Positions 39,825 through 48,854 of a stretch of 64,000 nt of DNA are shown here, in pieces; within the stretch, counting starts at the first letter, position 1; each line of letters opens with the position of its first letter. The notes under the pieces were generated by a model. That model had not been told where the DNA came from and searched no databases. It saw nothing but the letters and a program-made list of their open reading frames with translations. The stretch comes from Rhodoferax sp. Lineage in GTDB: Bacteria > Pseudomonadota > Gammaproteobacteria > Burkholderiales > Burkholderiaceae_C. The position numbers and the translations under genes are program-made. The stretch lies in contig NZ_JAQTWL010000002.1 of the NCBI RefSeq assembly GCF_028689295.1, positions 124,001 to 188,000 of the forward strand. Reading direction: 5' to 3'.

Positions 39825-41042
39825 ATGACCGTCGCCAGCCCAAAGATTGAAGCCAGCTCACCGCATGTGATGAACACCTACGGACGCTTGCCCATTGCGC
39901 TCGACTACGGTCAGGGTTGTCGGGTTTGGGACGTTAATGGCAACTGTTATCTGGATGCGCTGGGCGGCATTGCCGTCAATACCCTGGGCCACAACCATGC
40001 CAAGCTGGTGCCGGCGCTGCAGGACCAGATCAGCAAGATCATCCACAGTTGCAACTACTACCACATTCCCAACCAGGAAGCGCTGGCCAAAAAACTGGTT
40101 GAACTCTCTGGTATGTCCAATGTGTTTTTTTGCTCCACCGGCCTTGAGGCCAATGAGGCGGCCTTGAAGCTGGCCCGCAAGTTTGGCCACGACAAGGGCA
40201 TTGAACGACCGGAAATTGTGGTTTATGAAAAGGCTTTTCATGGCCGTTCCATCGCCACCTTGAGCGCCACTGGCAACCCCAAAATCCAGGCAGGTTTTGG
40301 TCCGCTGGTGGAAGGCTTCATTCGCGTACCGATCAATGACATTGATAGCCTGAAAAGTGCCACCGAAGGCAACCCCAACGTGGTCGCGGTATTTTTCGAA
40401 GCGATCCAGGGCGAAGGCGGCGTCAACCTCATGCGCATGGACTACCTGCGCGAGCTGCGCACCCTGTGCAACAAGCGCGACTGGCTGATGATGATCGATG
40501 AAGTGCAATGCGGCATGGGTCGCACCGGCAAGTGGTTCGCCCACCAATGGGCTGATATCGTGCCAGACGTGATGCCGCTGGCCAAGGGCCTGGGCTCCGG
40601 CGTGCCTGTAGGCGCGGTGGTGGCCGGTCCCAGAGCCGCCCACATCTTTCAGCCAGGCAACCACGGCACCACTTTTGGCGGCAACCCGCTGGCCATGCGC
40701 GCTGGCGTAGAGACCATCCGTATCATGGAAGAAGATGGTCTGCTGGAAAATGCCGTCCGTGTGGGTGCTCACCTGAGTCAGGGACTGGCGCAGGCGCTCT
40801 CAGCTGAGTTGGCCAGTGGTGCGGTGCGCGAGATTCGTGGCCAGGGCTTGATGATTGGGGTGGACCTTGCCAAGCCTTGCGGCGCGCTGGTGCAGCAATG
40901 CGCCGACAACGGGCTGCTGATCAGTGTCACCGCCGACACCGTGATCCGGTTGGTACCGCCCTTGATCATGAGCGAGGCCGAGGCTGATGAAGTCATCCAA
41001 ATTTTGTGCCCGCTGGTCCGGCAACTGCTTCAAGTGCCTTGA
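39825..41042 (+). CDS. argD: Acetylornithine aminotransferase
   Basis: ArgD is a class III PLP aminotransferase that makes N-acetylornithine for arginine synthesis. The 405-residue protein shows VWDVNGNCYLDALGGIAVNTLGH, the PLP phosphate site STGLEANEAALKLAR, WLMMIDEVQCGMGRTGK and the Schiff-base Lys in LAKGLGSGVPVGAV. The related succinyldiaminopimelate role is possible. ATG 39825 is chosen over the upstream frame at 39783. argF follows 33 nt later. Confidence 0.94.
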   Translation: MTVASPKIEASSPHVMNTYGRLPIALDYGQGCRVWDVNGNCYLDALGGIAVNTLGHNHAKLVPALQDQISKIIHSCNYYHIPNQEALAKKLVELSGMSNVFFCSTGLEANEAALKLARKFGHDKGIERPEIVVYEKAFHGRSIATLSATGNPKIQAGFGPLVEGFIRVPINDIDSLKSATEGNPNVVAVFFEAIQGEGGVNLMRMDYLRELRTLCNKRDWLMMIDEVQCGMGRTGKWFAHQWADIVPDVMPLAKGLGSGVPVGAVVAGPRAAHIFQPGNHGTTFGGNPLAMRAGVETIRIMEEDGLLENAVRVGAHLSQGLAQALSAELASGAVREIRGQGLMIGVDLAKPCGALVQQCADNGLLISVTADTVIRLVPPLIMSEAEADEVIQILCPLVRQLLQVP

Positions 41043-41075
41043 ACCACCCTACCCTTTGATCCATCGGTTGAACCC

Positions 41076-42005
41076 ATGACTGCCATCAAACACTACCTGC
41101 AATTCACTGATCTCAGCGCCAGCCAATACGCCTATCTCTTTGACCGCGCAACGCTCATCAAAAAAAAGTTCAAGGCCTACGAAAAACACCAACCCTTGGT
41201 GGACCGTACGCTGGCCATGATATTTGAGAAGGCGTCAACCCGCACGCGCGTGAGTTTTGAGGCGGGCATGTACCAATTGGGCGGCAGCGTGGTGCACTTG
41301 ACCACCGGCGACAGCCAACTCGGACGCGCCGAGCCGATTGATGACAGCGCCAGGGTCATCAGCCGCATGGTGGACCTGGTGATGATTCGCACTTTTGAGC
41401 AAACCAAGATCGAGCGCTTTGCCGAGTTTTCACGGGTGCCTGTCATCAACGGCTTGACCAACGAATTTCATCCCTGTCAGATCCTGGCGGACATCTTCAC
41501 CTTCATTGAGCACCGTGGCTCCATCCAGGGCAAAACCGTGGCTTGGGTCGGTGACGGCAACAACATGGCCAATACCTGGCTGCAAGCCGCCGAGCTGCTT
41601 GACTTCAGGGTCAACGTCAGCACACCCAATGGCTACGAAGTCGATGAGAAAATTGCGTCCATCACAGGTAAGATCAACGCCAACCACTATCAAACCTTTG
41701 GCAACCCCATGGATGCCTGCCGGGGTGCCGACCTGGTCACGACCGATGTCTGGACCAGCATGGGCTATGAGGCCGAAAACGAGGTGCGCAGAGAAGCCTT
41801 TGCCGCCTGGCGCGTCAGCGCCGACATGATGGCCGTGGCGCAACCCAGTGCCTTGTTCATGCATTGCCTGCCCGCCCACCGGGGCGAAGAAGTCGATGCG
41901 GACGTGATAGATGGCGCGCAAAGCGTGGTCTGGGATGAGGCTGAAAACCGCATGCACGTGCAAAAAGCGCTGATGGAATTTTTGTTGCTGGGCCGTTTGT
42001 CCTGA
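41076..42005 (+). CDS. argF: Ornithine carbamoyltransferase
   Basis: ArgF makes citrulline from ornithine and carbamoyl phosphate, connecting to carAB in this window. The 309-residue product has the carbamoyl-phosphate motif EKASTRTRVSFE, the HPCQ motif (NEFHPCQILAD), DVWTSMGYE for ornithine binding and the closing MHCLPAHRGEEV. It is transcribed with argD. Confidence 0.95.
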   Translation: MTAIKHYLQFTDLSASQYAYLFDRATLIKKKFKAYEKHQPLVDRTLAMIFEKASTRTRVSFEAGMYQLGGSVVHLTTGDSQLGRAEPIDDSARVISRMVDLVMIRTFEQTKIERFAEFSRVPVINGLTNEFHPCQILADIFTFIEHRGSIQGKTVAWVGDGNNMANTWLQAAELLDFRVNVSTPNGYEVDEKIASITGKINANHYQTFGNPMDACRGADLVTTDVWTSMGYEAENEVRREAFAAWRVSADMMAVAQPSALFMHCLPAHRGEEVDADVIDGAQSVVWDEAENRMHVQKALMEFLLLGRLS

Positions 42006-42033
42006 CGGTTTGATTGATCGTTGGCTTCCTTCG

Positions 42034-42711
42034 TCACGGGGTTGTGCACCATGGCGCCGTATCATGCGCCAAGGCCATCCAAAGAGCCCAGCCGGAACTC
42101 AAAGCCAAAGCCAGTCCAGCCAGACGAACGCCCCAATCACCGTTGTGATTGCCGCGCAAGCGCAGCCATAGCCAGGGTCCGAGCATCATCGAGACACTGG
42201 TACCCATGGCAAACAACGCCATCACCAAGGCTCCCTCCATGGGACCACCAGCCAGGGCGGCTACCAACAGCGCTGAATACAACAGTCCGCAGGGCAGGAA
42301 GGTCCAGACTGCACCGATGAGCAAGGGGGCGCTGGCACCTTTATGGGAAACGAGCCCCCTGACCTTGCACCACAATTCTCTGCCTGCCTGTTCCATCCAG
42401 ATGGGTTGCTGTGCTTTCCACATCAGCAGCAAGCCCAAGACGATCATCGCCACATGAAACATCGACCAGACGGGCCGCAAGGCACTTGACTGCACAGTCA
42501 GCCAACCCAGCCCTTGCATTGATGCGGCTGCCAGTGCGCCCAAACCCGAATAACCCAACACCCGGCCCAACTGGAATGTCCACATGGCCGAGGTACTGCG
42601 GGCGCCAGCCGCCTGGCCAATACCTGCGCAAGCCGCGCCACACATGGCGATGCAATGTGGACCACCAACCACTCCCATGAGAAGCGCCGTCGTGGCAAGG
42701 GTTGTTTGCAT
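42034..42711 (-). CDS. SafE/TauE-like (UreH-type) membrane protein linked to cbb3 biogenesis
   Basis: This 225-residue protein has about six membrane segments and two Cys-containing motifs: GGPHCIAMCGAACAG near the N terminus and AVWTFLPCGLLYSALLV in the middle. The pattern fits the DsbD_2/UreH_2 group annotated as sulfite exporter SafE family, often found in FNR/cbb3 oxidase clusters where a role in copper or redox handling is suspected. It is 9 nt downstream of hemN on the same strand. Its exact function is unknown. Confidence 0.78.
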   Translation of the reverse strand: MQTTLATTALLMGVVGGPHCIAMCGAACAGIGQAAGARSTSAMWTFQLGRVLGYSGLGALAAASMQGLGWLTVQSSALRPVWSMFHVAMIVLGLLLMWKAQQPIWMEQAGRELWCKVRGLVSHKGASAPLLIGAVWTFLPCGLLYSALLVAALAGGPMEGALVMALFAMGTSVSMMLGPWLWLRLRGNHNGDWGVRLAGLALALSSGWALWMALAHDTAPWCTTP

Positions 42712-42720
42712 TCCCCGAAC

Positions 42721-44118
42721 TTAGAGTATTTTGGAAAACTTGGCGCGGGTTCGGTCGGTTTGGAGATAACGATCGAAAACCATGGCAACGGCACGCACGA
42801 AGAACCACCCCTTTGGGGTCACCTTGATGCCGCTGTCATCAAGTTCGACCAGCCCTTCCTCGACCTGGCCTTTCAATACTTCCATTTCCTTGGCAAAATA
42901 TTCCTTGAAATTGATCAGGTAAGCCAACTCGATGGACTCATAAGCCAATCTGCCCTGGCACATCAAGGCCATGATCACGCTGCGGCGCAGCAAATCATCT
43001 TTCGACAACGCCAGCCCTTTGACGATGGGAAAATGTCCTTGGTCAAGAAAATCGTAATACTCTTCCAGTGTTTTCGCGTTCTGGCTGTAGGTTGCGCCGA
43101 CCCGTCCGATGGACGACACGCCCAGACCAATCATGTCGCAATCGGGTTGTGTGCTGTAGCCCTGGAAATTGCGATGCAAGCGCCCTTGTCGCTTCGCGAT
43201 GGCCAGCGAATCGTCAGGCAAGGCAAAGTGATCCATGCCGATATAAACATAGCCTGCAGCCATCAGCGCCGCCATGGAACGGGACAACATGGTCACCTTT
43301 GAAGCCGCCGTTGGAATTTCGGTTGACGATATCCGGCGCTGTGGTTTGAAGCGTTCCGGCAAATGCGCGTAGGCATACAGCGCGATACGGTCGGGTTTGA
43401 GTTCGGAAATCTGCGCCATGGTGCGATCCACGGATTCAGGTGTCTGTTCGGGCAAACCGTAAATCAGATCGACGTTGATCGACTCAAAACCACGTGCGCG
43501 CGCAGCGTGGACCAAATCAAACACTTGTTCGGCGGGCTGAACGCGATGGACAGCTTTTTGCACTGCAGGGTCAAAATCCTGCACGCCAAAGCTCAGGCGA
43601 TTGAAGCCCATCTCGGCCAGAGCATCCAGTCGGCCATTATCGATGGTGCGAGGATCGATCTCGATGGAATATTCACCATTCGGGATGAGGTTGAAATTGC
43701 GTCGTAACATGCCCATCACTTCGCGCAACTCGTCATCGCTCAGAAAAGTAGGTGAGCCGCCACCAAAATGCAATTGGGACACCGTTTGACCGCTTCCCAT
43801 GTGCTGGATGTGGAGGTCAATCTCACGACTGAGGTAGGTAATGTAGGCAGCCGCACGGTCGTGATGCTTGGTGATGATCTTGTTACAGGCACAGTAATAG
43901 CACAGCGACTCGCAAAATGGAATATGCACATACAAAGATAGCGGCAAGGCCAGTGCCGAGGCACCAGAACGCCGCTGTTCCAGCGCCTGTATGTAATCCT
44001 GAGCAGTAAATGCTTCCACGAATCGGTCTGCAGTCGGATAGGATGTGTAACGTGGCCCGGACACGTCATATTGCCGGATCAGACTCTCTGAAATCGGCTC
44101 GGCGACACTTTCAATCAT
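42721..44118 (-). CDS. hemN: Oxygen-independent coproporphyrinogen III oxidase
   Basis: HemN is a radical SAM enzyme that decarboxylates coproporphyrinogen III in heme synthesis without oxygen. The 465-residue protein has the Fe-S motif FCESLCYYCACNK (CxxxCxxC plus the following Cys), the GGGSPTFL SAM motif and NRLSFGVQDFDPAVQKAVHRVQP. The C-terminal HemN domain ends with YLQTDRTRAKFSKIL. A consensus FNR box lies 53-66 nt upstream of its ATG, so anaerobic activation is likely. Confidence 0.95.
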   Translation of the reverse strand: MIESVAEPISESLIRQYDVSGPRYTSYPTADRFVEAFTAQDYIQALEQRRSGASALALPLSLYVHIPFCESLCYYCACNKIITKHHDRAAAYITYLSREIDLHIQHMGSGQTVSQLHFGGGSPTFLSDDELREVMGMLRRNFNLIPNGEYSIEIDPRTIDNGRLDALAEMGFNRLSFGVQDFDPAVQKAVHRVQPAEQVFDLVHAARARGFESINVDLIYGLPEQTPESVDRTMAQISELKPDRIALYAYAHLPERFKPQRRISSTEIPTAASKVTMLSRSMAALMAAGYVYIGMDHFALPDDSLAIAKRQGRLHRNFQGYSTQPDCDMIGLGVSSIGRVGATYSQNAKTLEEYYDFLDQGHFPIVKGLALSKDDLLRRSVIMALMCQGRLAYESIELAYLINFKEYFAKEMEVLKGQVEEGLVELDDSGIKVTPKGWFFVRAVAMVFDRYLQTDRTRAKFSKIL

Positions 44119-44170
44119 TCTCGTTCCTTTGAAATTTATTTGAATATGCCGTCAAAACAACGCGATATTC

Positions 44171-44184
44171 TTGATGTTGATCAA
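44171..44184. promoter_or_regulatory. Consensus FNR box between hemN and fnr
   Basis: TTGAT-GTTG-ATCAA matches the FNR consensus TTGATNNNNATCAA exactly. Its centre (44177.5) would place a class II start at about 44136 for hemN, leaving an 18-nt leader; on the other side it could control fnr itself. Confidence 0.8.
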
Positions 44185-44273
44185 CAAACATTGAAGATAT
44201 GACCTCATCTTTGCTTTTGCATAAAATTGACGTAAGTCAGAGATCATCTTCAAAGAGTGTCAAAATCAGCCCA

Positions 44274-44984
44274 ATGAACCATCAGTCCATCAAAATCGCT
44301 TGTGCAAACTGCAACATGCGTGAATTATGCATGCCCATCAGCTTAAGCGAAGGCGACCTAGAACGTATTGATGCAATCATTGGTGTACGCAAAAAAATCA
44401 AAAGGGGTGAGACGCTTTATCACAATGGTGACAGGTTCAACAATCTGTATGCCATCAGGACCGGTTTTTTCAAGACCTGTATCACTTCTGAAGATGGGCG
44501 AGATCAAGTCACCGGCTTTCAGATGGCAGGCGAAGTGATCGGTCTGGATGGCATTGTGAATGACCAGCACACCTGCGATGCCGTGGCTTTGGAGGACGCT
44601 GAAATTTGCACCATGCCATTTGCCCAGATCGAAGACCTGTCACGAGAAGTGAATGCCCTCCAGCATCATGTGCACAAAATCATGAGTCGAGAAATTGTTA
44701 GGGAACATGGTGTCATGTTGCTGCTGGGCAGCATGCGTGCGGAAGAACGTTTGGCGGCTTTTCTGTTGAATTTGGCGCAGCGATTGCACGCACGAGGGTT
44801 TTCCCAATCTGAACTGATCCTGCGCATGACACGGGAAGAAATCGGCAGCTTTTTGGGACTCAAGCTGGAGACCATCAGCCGTACTTTTTCGAGATTTGTA
44901 GAGGACGGCATCGTTGAAGTCAAGCAGCGCCATGTCCGTATCGTCAATACAACTGCACTTCAGGAAATCGTGAACCCGAAATAG
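44274..44984 (+). CDS. fnr: FNR-type oxygen-sensing transcription regulator
   Basis: FNR senses oxygen with a [4Fe-4S] cluster and activates microaerobic and anaerobic genes. The 236-residue product has cluster ligands Cys10, Cys13 and Cys19 (ACANCNMRELCMP) and Cys101 (NDQHTCDAVAL). It also has a cyclic-nucleotide-type beta-barrel, and a C-terminal helix-turn-helix (MTREEIGSFLGLKLETISRTFSRF) with the Glu-Ser-Arg recognition type expected for TTGAT sites. ATG 44274 is chosen because it gives the normal N terminus; ATG 44199 would add 25 residues. Confidence 0.95.
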   Translation: MNHQSIKIACANCNMRELCMPISLSEGDLERIDAIIGVRKKIKRGETLYHNGDRFNNLYAIRTGFFKTCITSEDGRDQVTGFQMAGEVIGLDGIVNDQHTCDAVALEDAEICTMPFAQIEDLSREVNALQHHVHKIMSREIVREHGVMLLLGSMRAEERLAAFLLNLAQRLHARGFSQSELILRMTREEIGSFLGLKLETISRTFSRFVEDGIVEVKQRHVRIVNTTALQEIVNPK

Positions 44985-45004
44985 CCGCAGGCTACTTCAA
45001 GCCA

Positions 45005-45277
45005 TCACTTGGCTGGCGGCACGATCCCGGTCGTGGCATGGTTGCGGCCCAGCATTGCTGGCGCATCTCCGCTTTCTTTTCTGCGCGCCTCAGTCGACAT
45101 ATCCGACTGCCTGCCCTGCTGATAAGTTGTCTCATCCACGATCTCATTCGGGCGGCTCACCGCGAGGTAAAACGTCACAAAACCAGCTACGACCACAATG
45201 GCCGGACCCGCAATGATCATCCAGACGAAGCCGTGCTTCCACCAGGGATCATTCAAATGCTCCAGAGGTTTTTTCAT
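45005..45277 (-). CDS. ccoH: CcoH/FixH-type cbb3 oxidase assembly protein
   Basis: This 90-residue protein has one membrane segment (FVWMIIAGPAIVVVAGFVTFYLAVSRP) after a short WWKHG-containing N terminus, typical of FixH/CcoH. The following ETTYQQG resembles the family DDYYRQG motif. The protein is short; the periplasmic domain of other FixH proteins is mostly missing. It is separated from ccoP by 177 nt including a terminator, and the ccoG gene usually found between them is absent. Confidence 0.75.
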   Translation of the reverse strand: MKKPLEHLNDPWWKHGFVWMIIAGPAIVVVAGFVTFYLAVSRPNEIVDETTYQQGRQSDMSTEARRKESGDAPAMLGRNHATTGIVPPAK

Positions 45278-45390
45278 TGAATCATCTTAATTTTTGGGGA
45301 CAATAAATGTCGATTTCTCTGAGTCATGGTTTTCCCGATCTACGGGATAAATGCGAAATCTGATCACCTTTAAACCTTAATCGAATCCTC

Positions 45391-45435
45391 ATAAAAGGAA
45401 AAGACCTGATTTCCCAAACCAGGAAACCAAGTCTT
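45391..45435 (-). terminator. Terminator after the ccoNOQP operon
   Basis: On the minus strand, AAGACTTGGTTTCC pairs with GGAAATCAGGTCTT (12 of 14 pairs) around TGGTTTG, followed by TTTCCTTTT. It is 20 nt after the ccoP stop. Confidence 0.65.
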
Positions 45436-45454
45436 GAGCAGGTCAGCTTGAAGC

Positions 45455-46366
45455 TTACTTGTTCGACATGCCCCACACATAGGCCGTCAGGACATGAATT
45501 TGAGCCTCGGTCAATTTGCCACCTTTCTCGGCGGACTGCGCCGGCATCACATTGACTTTGCCATTGTTGACCATATCGGCGATCGCCTTTTCACCAAAGC
45601 CATGCAGCCAAATATTGTCTGTCAGATTGGCCGAACCCACCGCTTGCATGCCTTTGCCGTCAGGGCCGTGGCAAGCTGCACAAACGGCAAATTTTTCCTT
45701 GCCCAAAGCCGCACGAGTGGAGTCATGCGGGCTGCCCGACAGGCTCAACACGTACTGAGCAACGTTTTTTACATCATCAGAACTTCCCACAGCCGCAACC
45801 ATGGGAGGCATGTTGCCAATGCGTCCACCCACAATGGTTTCCTTGATCTTTTCCGCAGTGCCCCCATGCAGCCAATCGCCATCTGTCAAATTCGGGAAGC
45901 CTTTATTGCCACGGGCATCAGACGCATGACACTGCGCACAATTGTTGCCGTACAGGCGCTCACCAATCGCCATGGCTTGTGCATCCTTGGCCACGTCCTC
46001 CGGCTTCATGGACATGAACTTGGCATAGATCGGGGCCGTCTCCGCATTACCCTTGGCCACCTCATCGGCATGTAATTTGGCTGAAGACCAACCCAAGGTC
46101 CCCGCATAGCTACCCAATCCGGGGTAAAGCACAAGATAAGCCAATGAGAAGACGATGGTGAAAACAAACATGTAACTCCACCATCTTGGTAGCGGGTTGT
46201 TCATTTCGCGCAGATCGCCGTCCCAGACATGTCCCGTGGTGTTGTCGCTGGCGGTAGATGCTTTCATCTTTCCGGTGACAACTAGCAAAACCAGGCAGGC
46301 GATGATGCCGACCAAAGTAATGCCAGAAATATATATTTCCCAAAAATTACTTGTGAAATCACTCAT
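45455..46366 (-). CDS. ccoP: cbb3-type cytochrome c oxidase subunit III (diheme)
   Basis: CcoP is the membrane-anchored diheme cytochrome c of the high-affinity cbb3 oxidase. The 303-residue protein has two membrane segments (about 10-30 and 63-83), the first heme site CAQCH and the second CAACH, each followed by a Met ligand region (IGNMPPMV; VNVMPAQ). It is the last gene of ccoN-ccoO-ccoQ-ccoP, immediately followed by a terminator. Confidence 0.97.
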   Translation of the reverse strand: MSDFTSNFWEIYISGITLVGIIACLVLLVVTGKMKASTASDNTTGHVWDGDLREMNNPLPRWWSYMFVFTIVFSLAYLVLYPGLGSYAGTLGWSSAKLHADEVAKGNAETAPIYAKFMSMKPEDVAKDAQAMAIGERLYGNNCAQCHASDARGNKGFPNLTDGDWLHGGTAEKIKETIVGGRIGNMPPMVAAVGSSDDVKNVAQYVLSLSGSPHDSTRAALGKEKFAVCAACHGPDGKGMQAVGSANLTDNIWLHGFGEKAIADMVNNGKVNVMPAQSAEKGGKLTEAQIHVLTAYVWGMSNK

Positions 46367-46390
46367 TTTTTTTCCAATCAGGTGAATGGG

Positions 46391-46534
46391 TCAATCCTGC
46401 TCAAAAGGCAGGTTGGCAGCTTTGTCAAAGTCAGCAGAATTCTTGCGGGAGTAAGCCCAGGCAATGATCCCGACGAACGCCAAGAAGCTCGCCAAAGTGA
46501 CCAGTGAGCGAAATGTGTTGACATCAAACTCCAT
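46391..46534 (-). CDS. ccoQ: cbb3-type cytochrome oxidase subunit CcoQ
   Basis: CcoQ is a small single-span protein that stabilises the cbb3 complex. The 47-residue product starts MEFDVNTFRSLVTLASFLAF, continues VGIIAWAYSRKNSADFDKAA and ends NLPFEQD, the normal CcoQ form. It lies between ccoO (12 nt) and ccoP (24 nt) on the same strand. It is too short for most automatic length cut-offs. Confidence 0.9.
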   Translation of the reverse strand: MEFDVNTFRSLVTLASFLAFVGIIAWAYSRKNSADFDKAANLPFEQD

Positions 46535-46546
46535 ACAGGCCCCTTT

Positions 46547-47173
46547 TTACTTAGAAGTCGTGCCAAGAACCTGGAGGTAAGCCACCATGGCATCCATCTC
46601 GGTCTTGCCCTTGAGCTCTTCGACCGAAGCGGCAATCTCGGCGTCGGTGTATGGCACGCCCACTTTACGCAGCGCAGTCATGTGCGAAGGCATGCTGGCA
46701 GCGTCCACGGGGGTGTTCATCAACCAGGGATAAGCCGGCATGATGGACTCAGGGACCAGATCGCGCGGATTATTCAGGTGCGTAATCTGCCATTGGTCGC
46801 TGTACTTGCCGCCCACACGATGCAGATCCGGGCCAGTGCGCTTGCTACCCCATTGGAACGGATGGTCATAGACAAATTCGTTGGCCTTGGAGTATGGGCC
46901 GTAACGAAGTGTCTCGGCTCGGAATGGGCGAATCATCTGTGAATGGCAGTTGTAGCAACCTTCACGGGTGTAGATGTCGCGTCCGGCCAACTGAAGCGAA
47001 GTGTAGGGTTTGAGTCCCGGTGCCGGAGTGGTGGTTGATTTCTGGAAAAACAAGGGCACGATTTCAACCAGGCCACCAAACAACAAGACAATAAGCATCA
47101 AAACAATCATTAACCCGTTGTTGGTTTCGATGGTTGCATGCGACAGTCCGCCGCTTTGATTGGATGTAGACAT
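46547..47173 (-). CDS. ccoO: cbb3-type cytochrome c oxidase subunit II (monoheme)
   Basis: CcoO is the monoheme cytochrome c subunit anchored by one N-terminal membrane helix ([23 protein letters not shown]). The 208-residue protein has the heme motif [17 protein letters not shown] and the distal Met region [17 protein letters not shown] precedes the ATG by 8 nt. It is between ccoN and ccoQ. Confidence 0.97.
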   Translation of the reverse strand: MSTSNQSGGLSHATIETNNGLMIVLMLIVLLFGGLVEIVPLFFQKSTTTPAPGLKPYTSLQLAGRDIYTREGCYNCHSQMIRPFRAETLRYGPYSKANEFVYDHPFQWGSKRTGPDLHRVGGKYSDQWQITHLNNPRDLVPESIMPAYPWLMNTPVDAASMPSHMTALRKVGVPYTDAEIAASVEELKGKTEMDAMVAYLQVLGTTSK

Positions 47174-47184
47174 ATTTTTATTCC

Positions 47185-48627
47185 TCAGGCGTGTGCGACA
47201 ACAGACGGAATGTTGACGGTGACAGATCGACCGGCAGTTGCCGTCTTGATGGTGTTCCAGAGCATGATGATCATGCCTGTGAGATACAACAAACCACCGG
47301 CCAGGCGCAACACATAGAACGGATAGCTGGCCTTGACAGATTCCACAAAGGTATATGTCAGGGTGCCATCAGCGTTAATCGACCTCCACATCAAACCCTG
47401 CATGACACCAGCTATCCAGAGCGCGGCAATGTAGAGCACGATACCGATGGTGGCCATGTAGAAGTGAACTTCAATGGCCTTCACGCTGAACATCTGCTTT
47501 TGTCCAAACAAGCGGGGGATCAGGTAGTACATCGAACCCATGGTGACAAGGCCCACCCAGCCTAAAGCACCAGAGTGCACGTGGCCTACGGTCCAGTCGG
47601 TGTAATGAGACAAGGCGTTCACCGTTTTGATGGCCATCATGGGGCCTTCAAAGGTGGACATGCCATAGAAGGAAAGCGACACAATGAGGAAACGCAGGAT
47701 GGGGTCGTCGCGCAGTTTGTGCCAAGCACCAGACAGCGTCATGATGCCGTTGATCATGCCGCCCCAGCTTGGTGCCAAAAGGATCAGGGAAAACACCATA
47801 CCCAAGGACTGCGTCCAGTCAGGCAAAGCGGTGTAGTGCAAGTGGTGCGGGCCCGCCCACATGTAAGTGAAAATCAGCGCCCAAAAGTGGACGATCGACA
47901 GACGGTAGGAATAAACAGGCCGACCCGCTTGCTTGGGAATGAAGTAATACATCATGCCCAGAAAGCCCGCCGTCAGGAAGAAACCCACAGCATTGTGGCC
48001 GTACCACCACTGCACCATGGCATCCTGCACACCCGCATAGGCCGAGTACGATTTCAGGCCCATGAGCGCCACTGGTATCTCCGCACTGTTGACCAGGTGC
48101 AATATGGCGACGGCCAGAATGAAGGCGCCAAAGAACCAGTTGGCCACGTAAATATGCTTAACCTTGCGGGTTCCGACCGTGCCAAAAAACACGATGGCAT
48201 AAGACACCCACACAAGGGTAATCAGAATGTCAACGGGCCATTCCAGTTCAGCGTATTCCTTGCCAGAGGTGTAACCCAGAGGTAGTGAAATCGCCGCGAT
48301 AAGAATGACCAGTTGCCAGCCCCAAAAGGTGAGCGCCGCCAGTTTGTCACTGAAGATGCGCACTTGGCAAGTACGTTGAACCACATAGTAAGACGTCGCA
48401 AAGAGGCCGCAACCACCAAAGGCAAAGATGACAGCGTTGGTGTGCAACGGACGTAATCGCCCAAAGGATAAAAACGAAATGCCCATATTGAGCTCTGGCC
48501 ATGCCAACTGGGCAGCAATGATCACGCCGACCAGCATGCCAACCACGCCCCACACCACCGTCATGATGGCAAACTGCCTGACAACCTTGTCGTTGTAAGT
48601 TGTTGCCTGCGAATTTGGAAATGCCAT
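47185..48627 (-). CDS. ccoN: cbb3-type cytochrome c oxidase subunit I
   Basis: CcoN is the catalytic subunit with heme b, the heme b3-CuB centre and about 12 membrane helices. The 480 residues include [20 protein letters not shown] (low-spin heme His), [27 protein letters not shown] (CuB site) and [18 protein letters not shown] (heme ligands). ATG 48627 is preferred over GTG 48633 because GAGG lies 5 nt before it. A consensus FNR box is 60-73 nt upstream. Confidence 0.97.
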   Translation of the reverse strand: MAFPNSQATTYNDKVVRQFAIMTVVWGVVGMLVGVIIAAQLAWPELNMGISFLSFGRLRPLHTNAVIFAFGGCGLFATSYYVVQRTCQVRIFSDKLAALTFWGWQLVILIAAISLPLGYTSGKEYAELEWPVDILITLVWVSYAIVFFGTVGTRKVKHIYVANWFFGAFILAVAILHLVNSAEIPVALMGLKSYSAYAGVQDAMVQWWYGHNAVGFFLTAGFLGMMYYFIPKQAGRPVYSYRLSIVHFWALIFTYMWAGPHHLHYTALPDWTQSLGMVFSLILLAPSWGGMINGIMTLSGAWHKLRDDPILRFLIVSLSFYGMSTFEGPMMAIKTVNALSHYTDWTVGHVHSGALGWVGLVTMGSMYYLIPRLFGQKQMFSVKAIEVHFYMATIGIVLYIAALWIAGVMQGLMWRSINADGTLTYTFVESVKASYPFYVLRLAGGLLYLTGMIIMLWNTIKTATAGRSVTVNIPSVVAHA

Positions 48628-48685
48628 GTTCACCTCTTTTCAGTTTCAGTCTGTCAAAGTGTGCAAGATGCAACCCTGACGCCAT

Positions 48686-48699
48686 TTGATACAGATCAA
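48686..48699. promoter_or_regulatory. Consensus FNR box upstream of ccoN
   Basis: TTGAT-ACAG-ATCAA matches the FNR consensus exactly. Its centre at 48692.5 predicts a class II transcription start near 48651, leaving a 24-nt leader before the ccoN ATG. Confidence 0.82.
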
Positions 48700-48719
48700 A
48701 TAAATTAAAAAATAGTTGA

Positions 48720-48854
48720 TCAATCCTTAAGAATTCTTTCCCCCTCTTTCTCCATGTCGTCGAATTGTCCACTGTGGATGGCCCACCAGATACCGCCAAT
48801 GATAAAAAATACCAGAACTACCGAGAGCGGAACCAAAAAATACAGAATGTCCAT
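48720..48854 (-). CDS. ccoS: cbb3-type cytochrome oxidase assembly protein CcoS
   Basis: CcoS is a small single-span factor needed for cofactor insertion in cbb3 oxidase. The 44-residue product begins MDILYFLVPLSVVLVFFIIG, continues GIWWAIHSGQFDDMEKEGER and ends ILKD, the usual CcoS pattern. Its ATG overlaps the ccoI stop (ATGA), so it is coupled to ccoI. Its stop lies about 92 nt before ccoN, with the FNR box between. Confidence 0.9.
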   Translation of the reverse strand: MDILYFLVPLSVVLVFFIIGGIWWAIHSGQFDDMEKEGERILKD

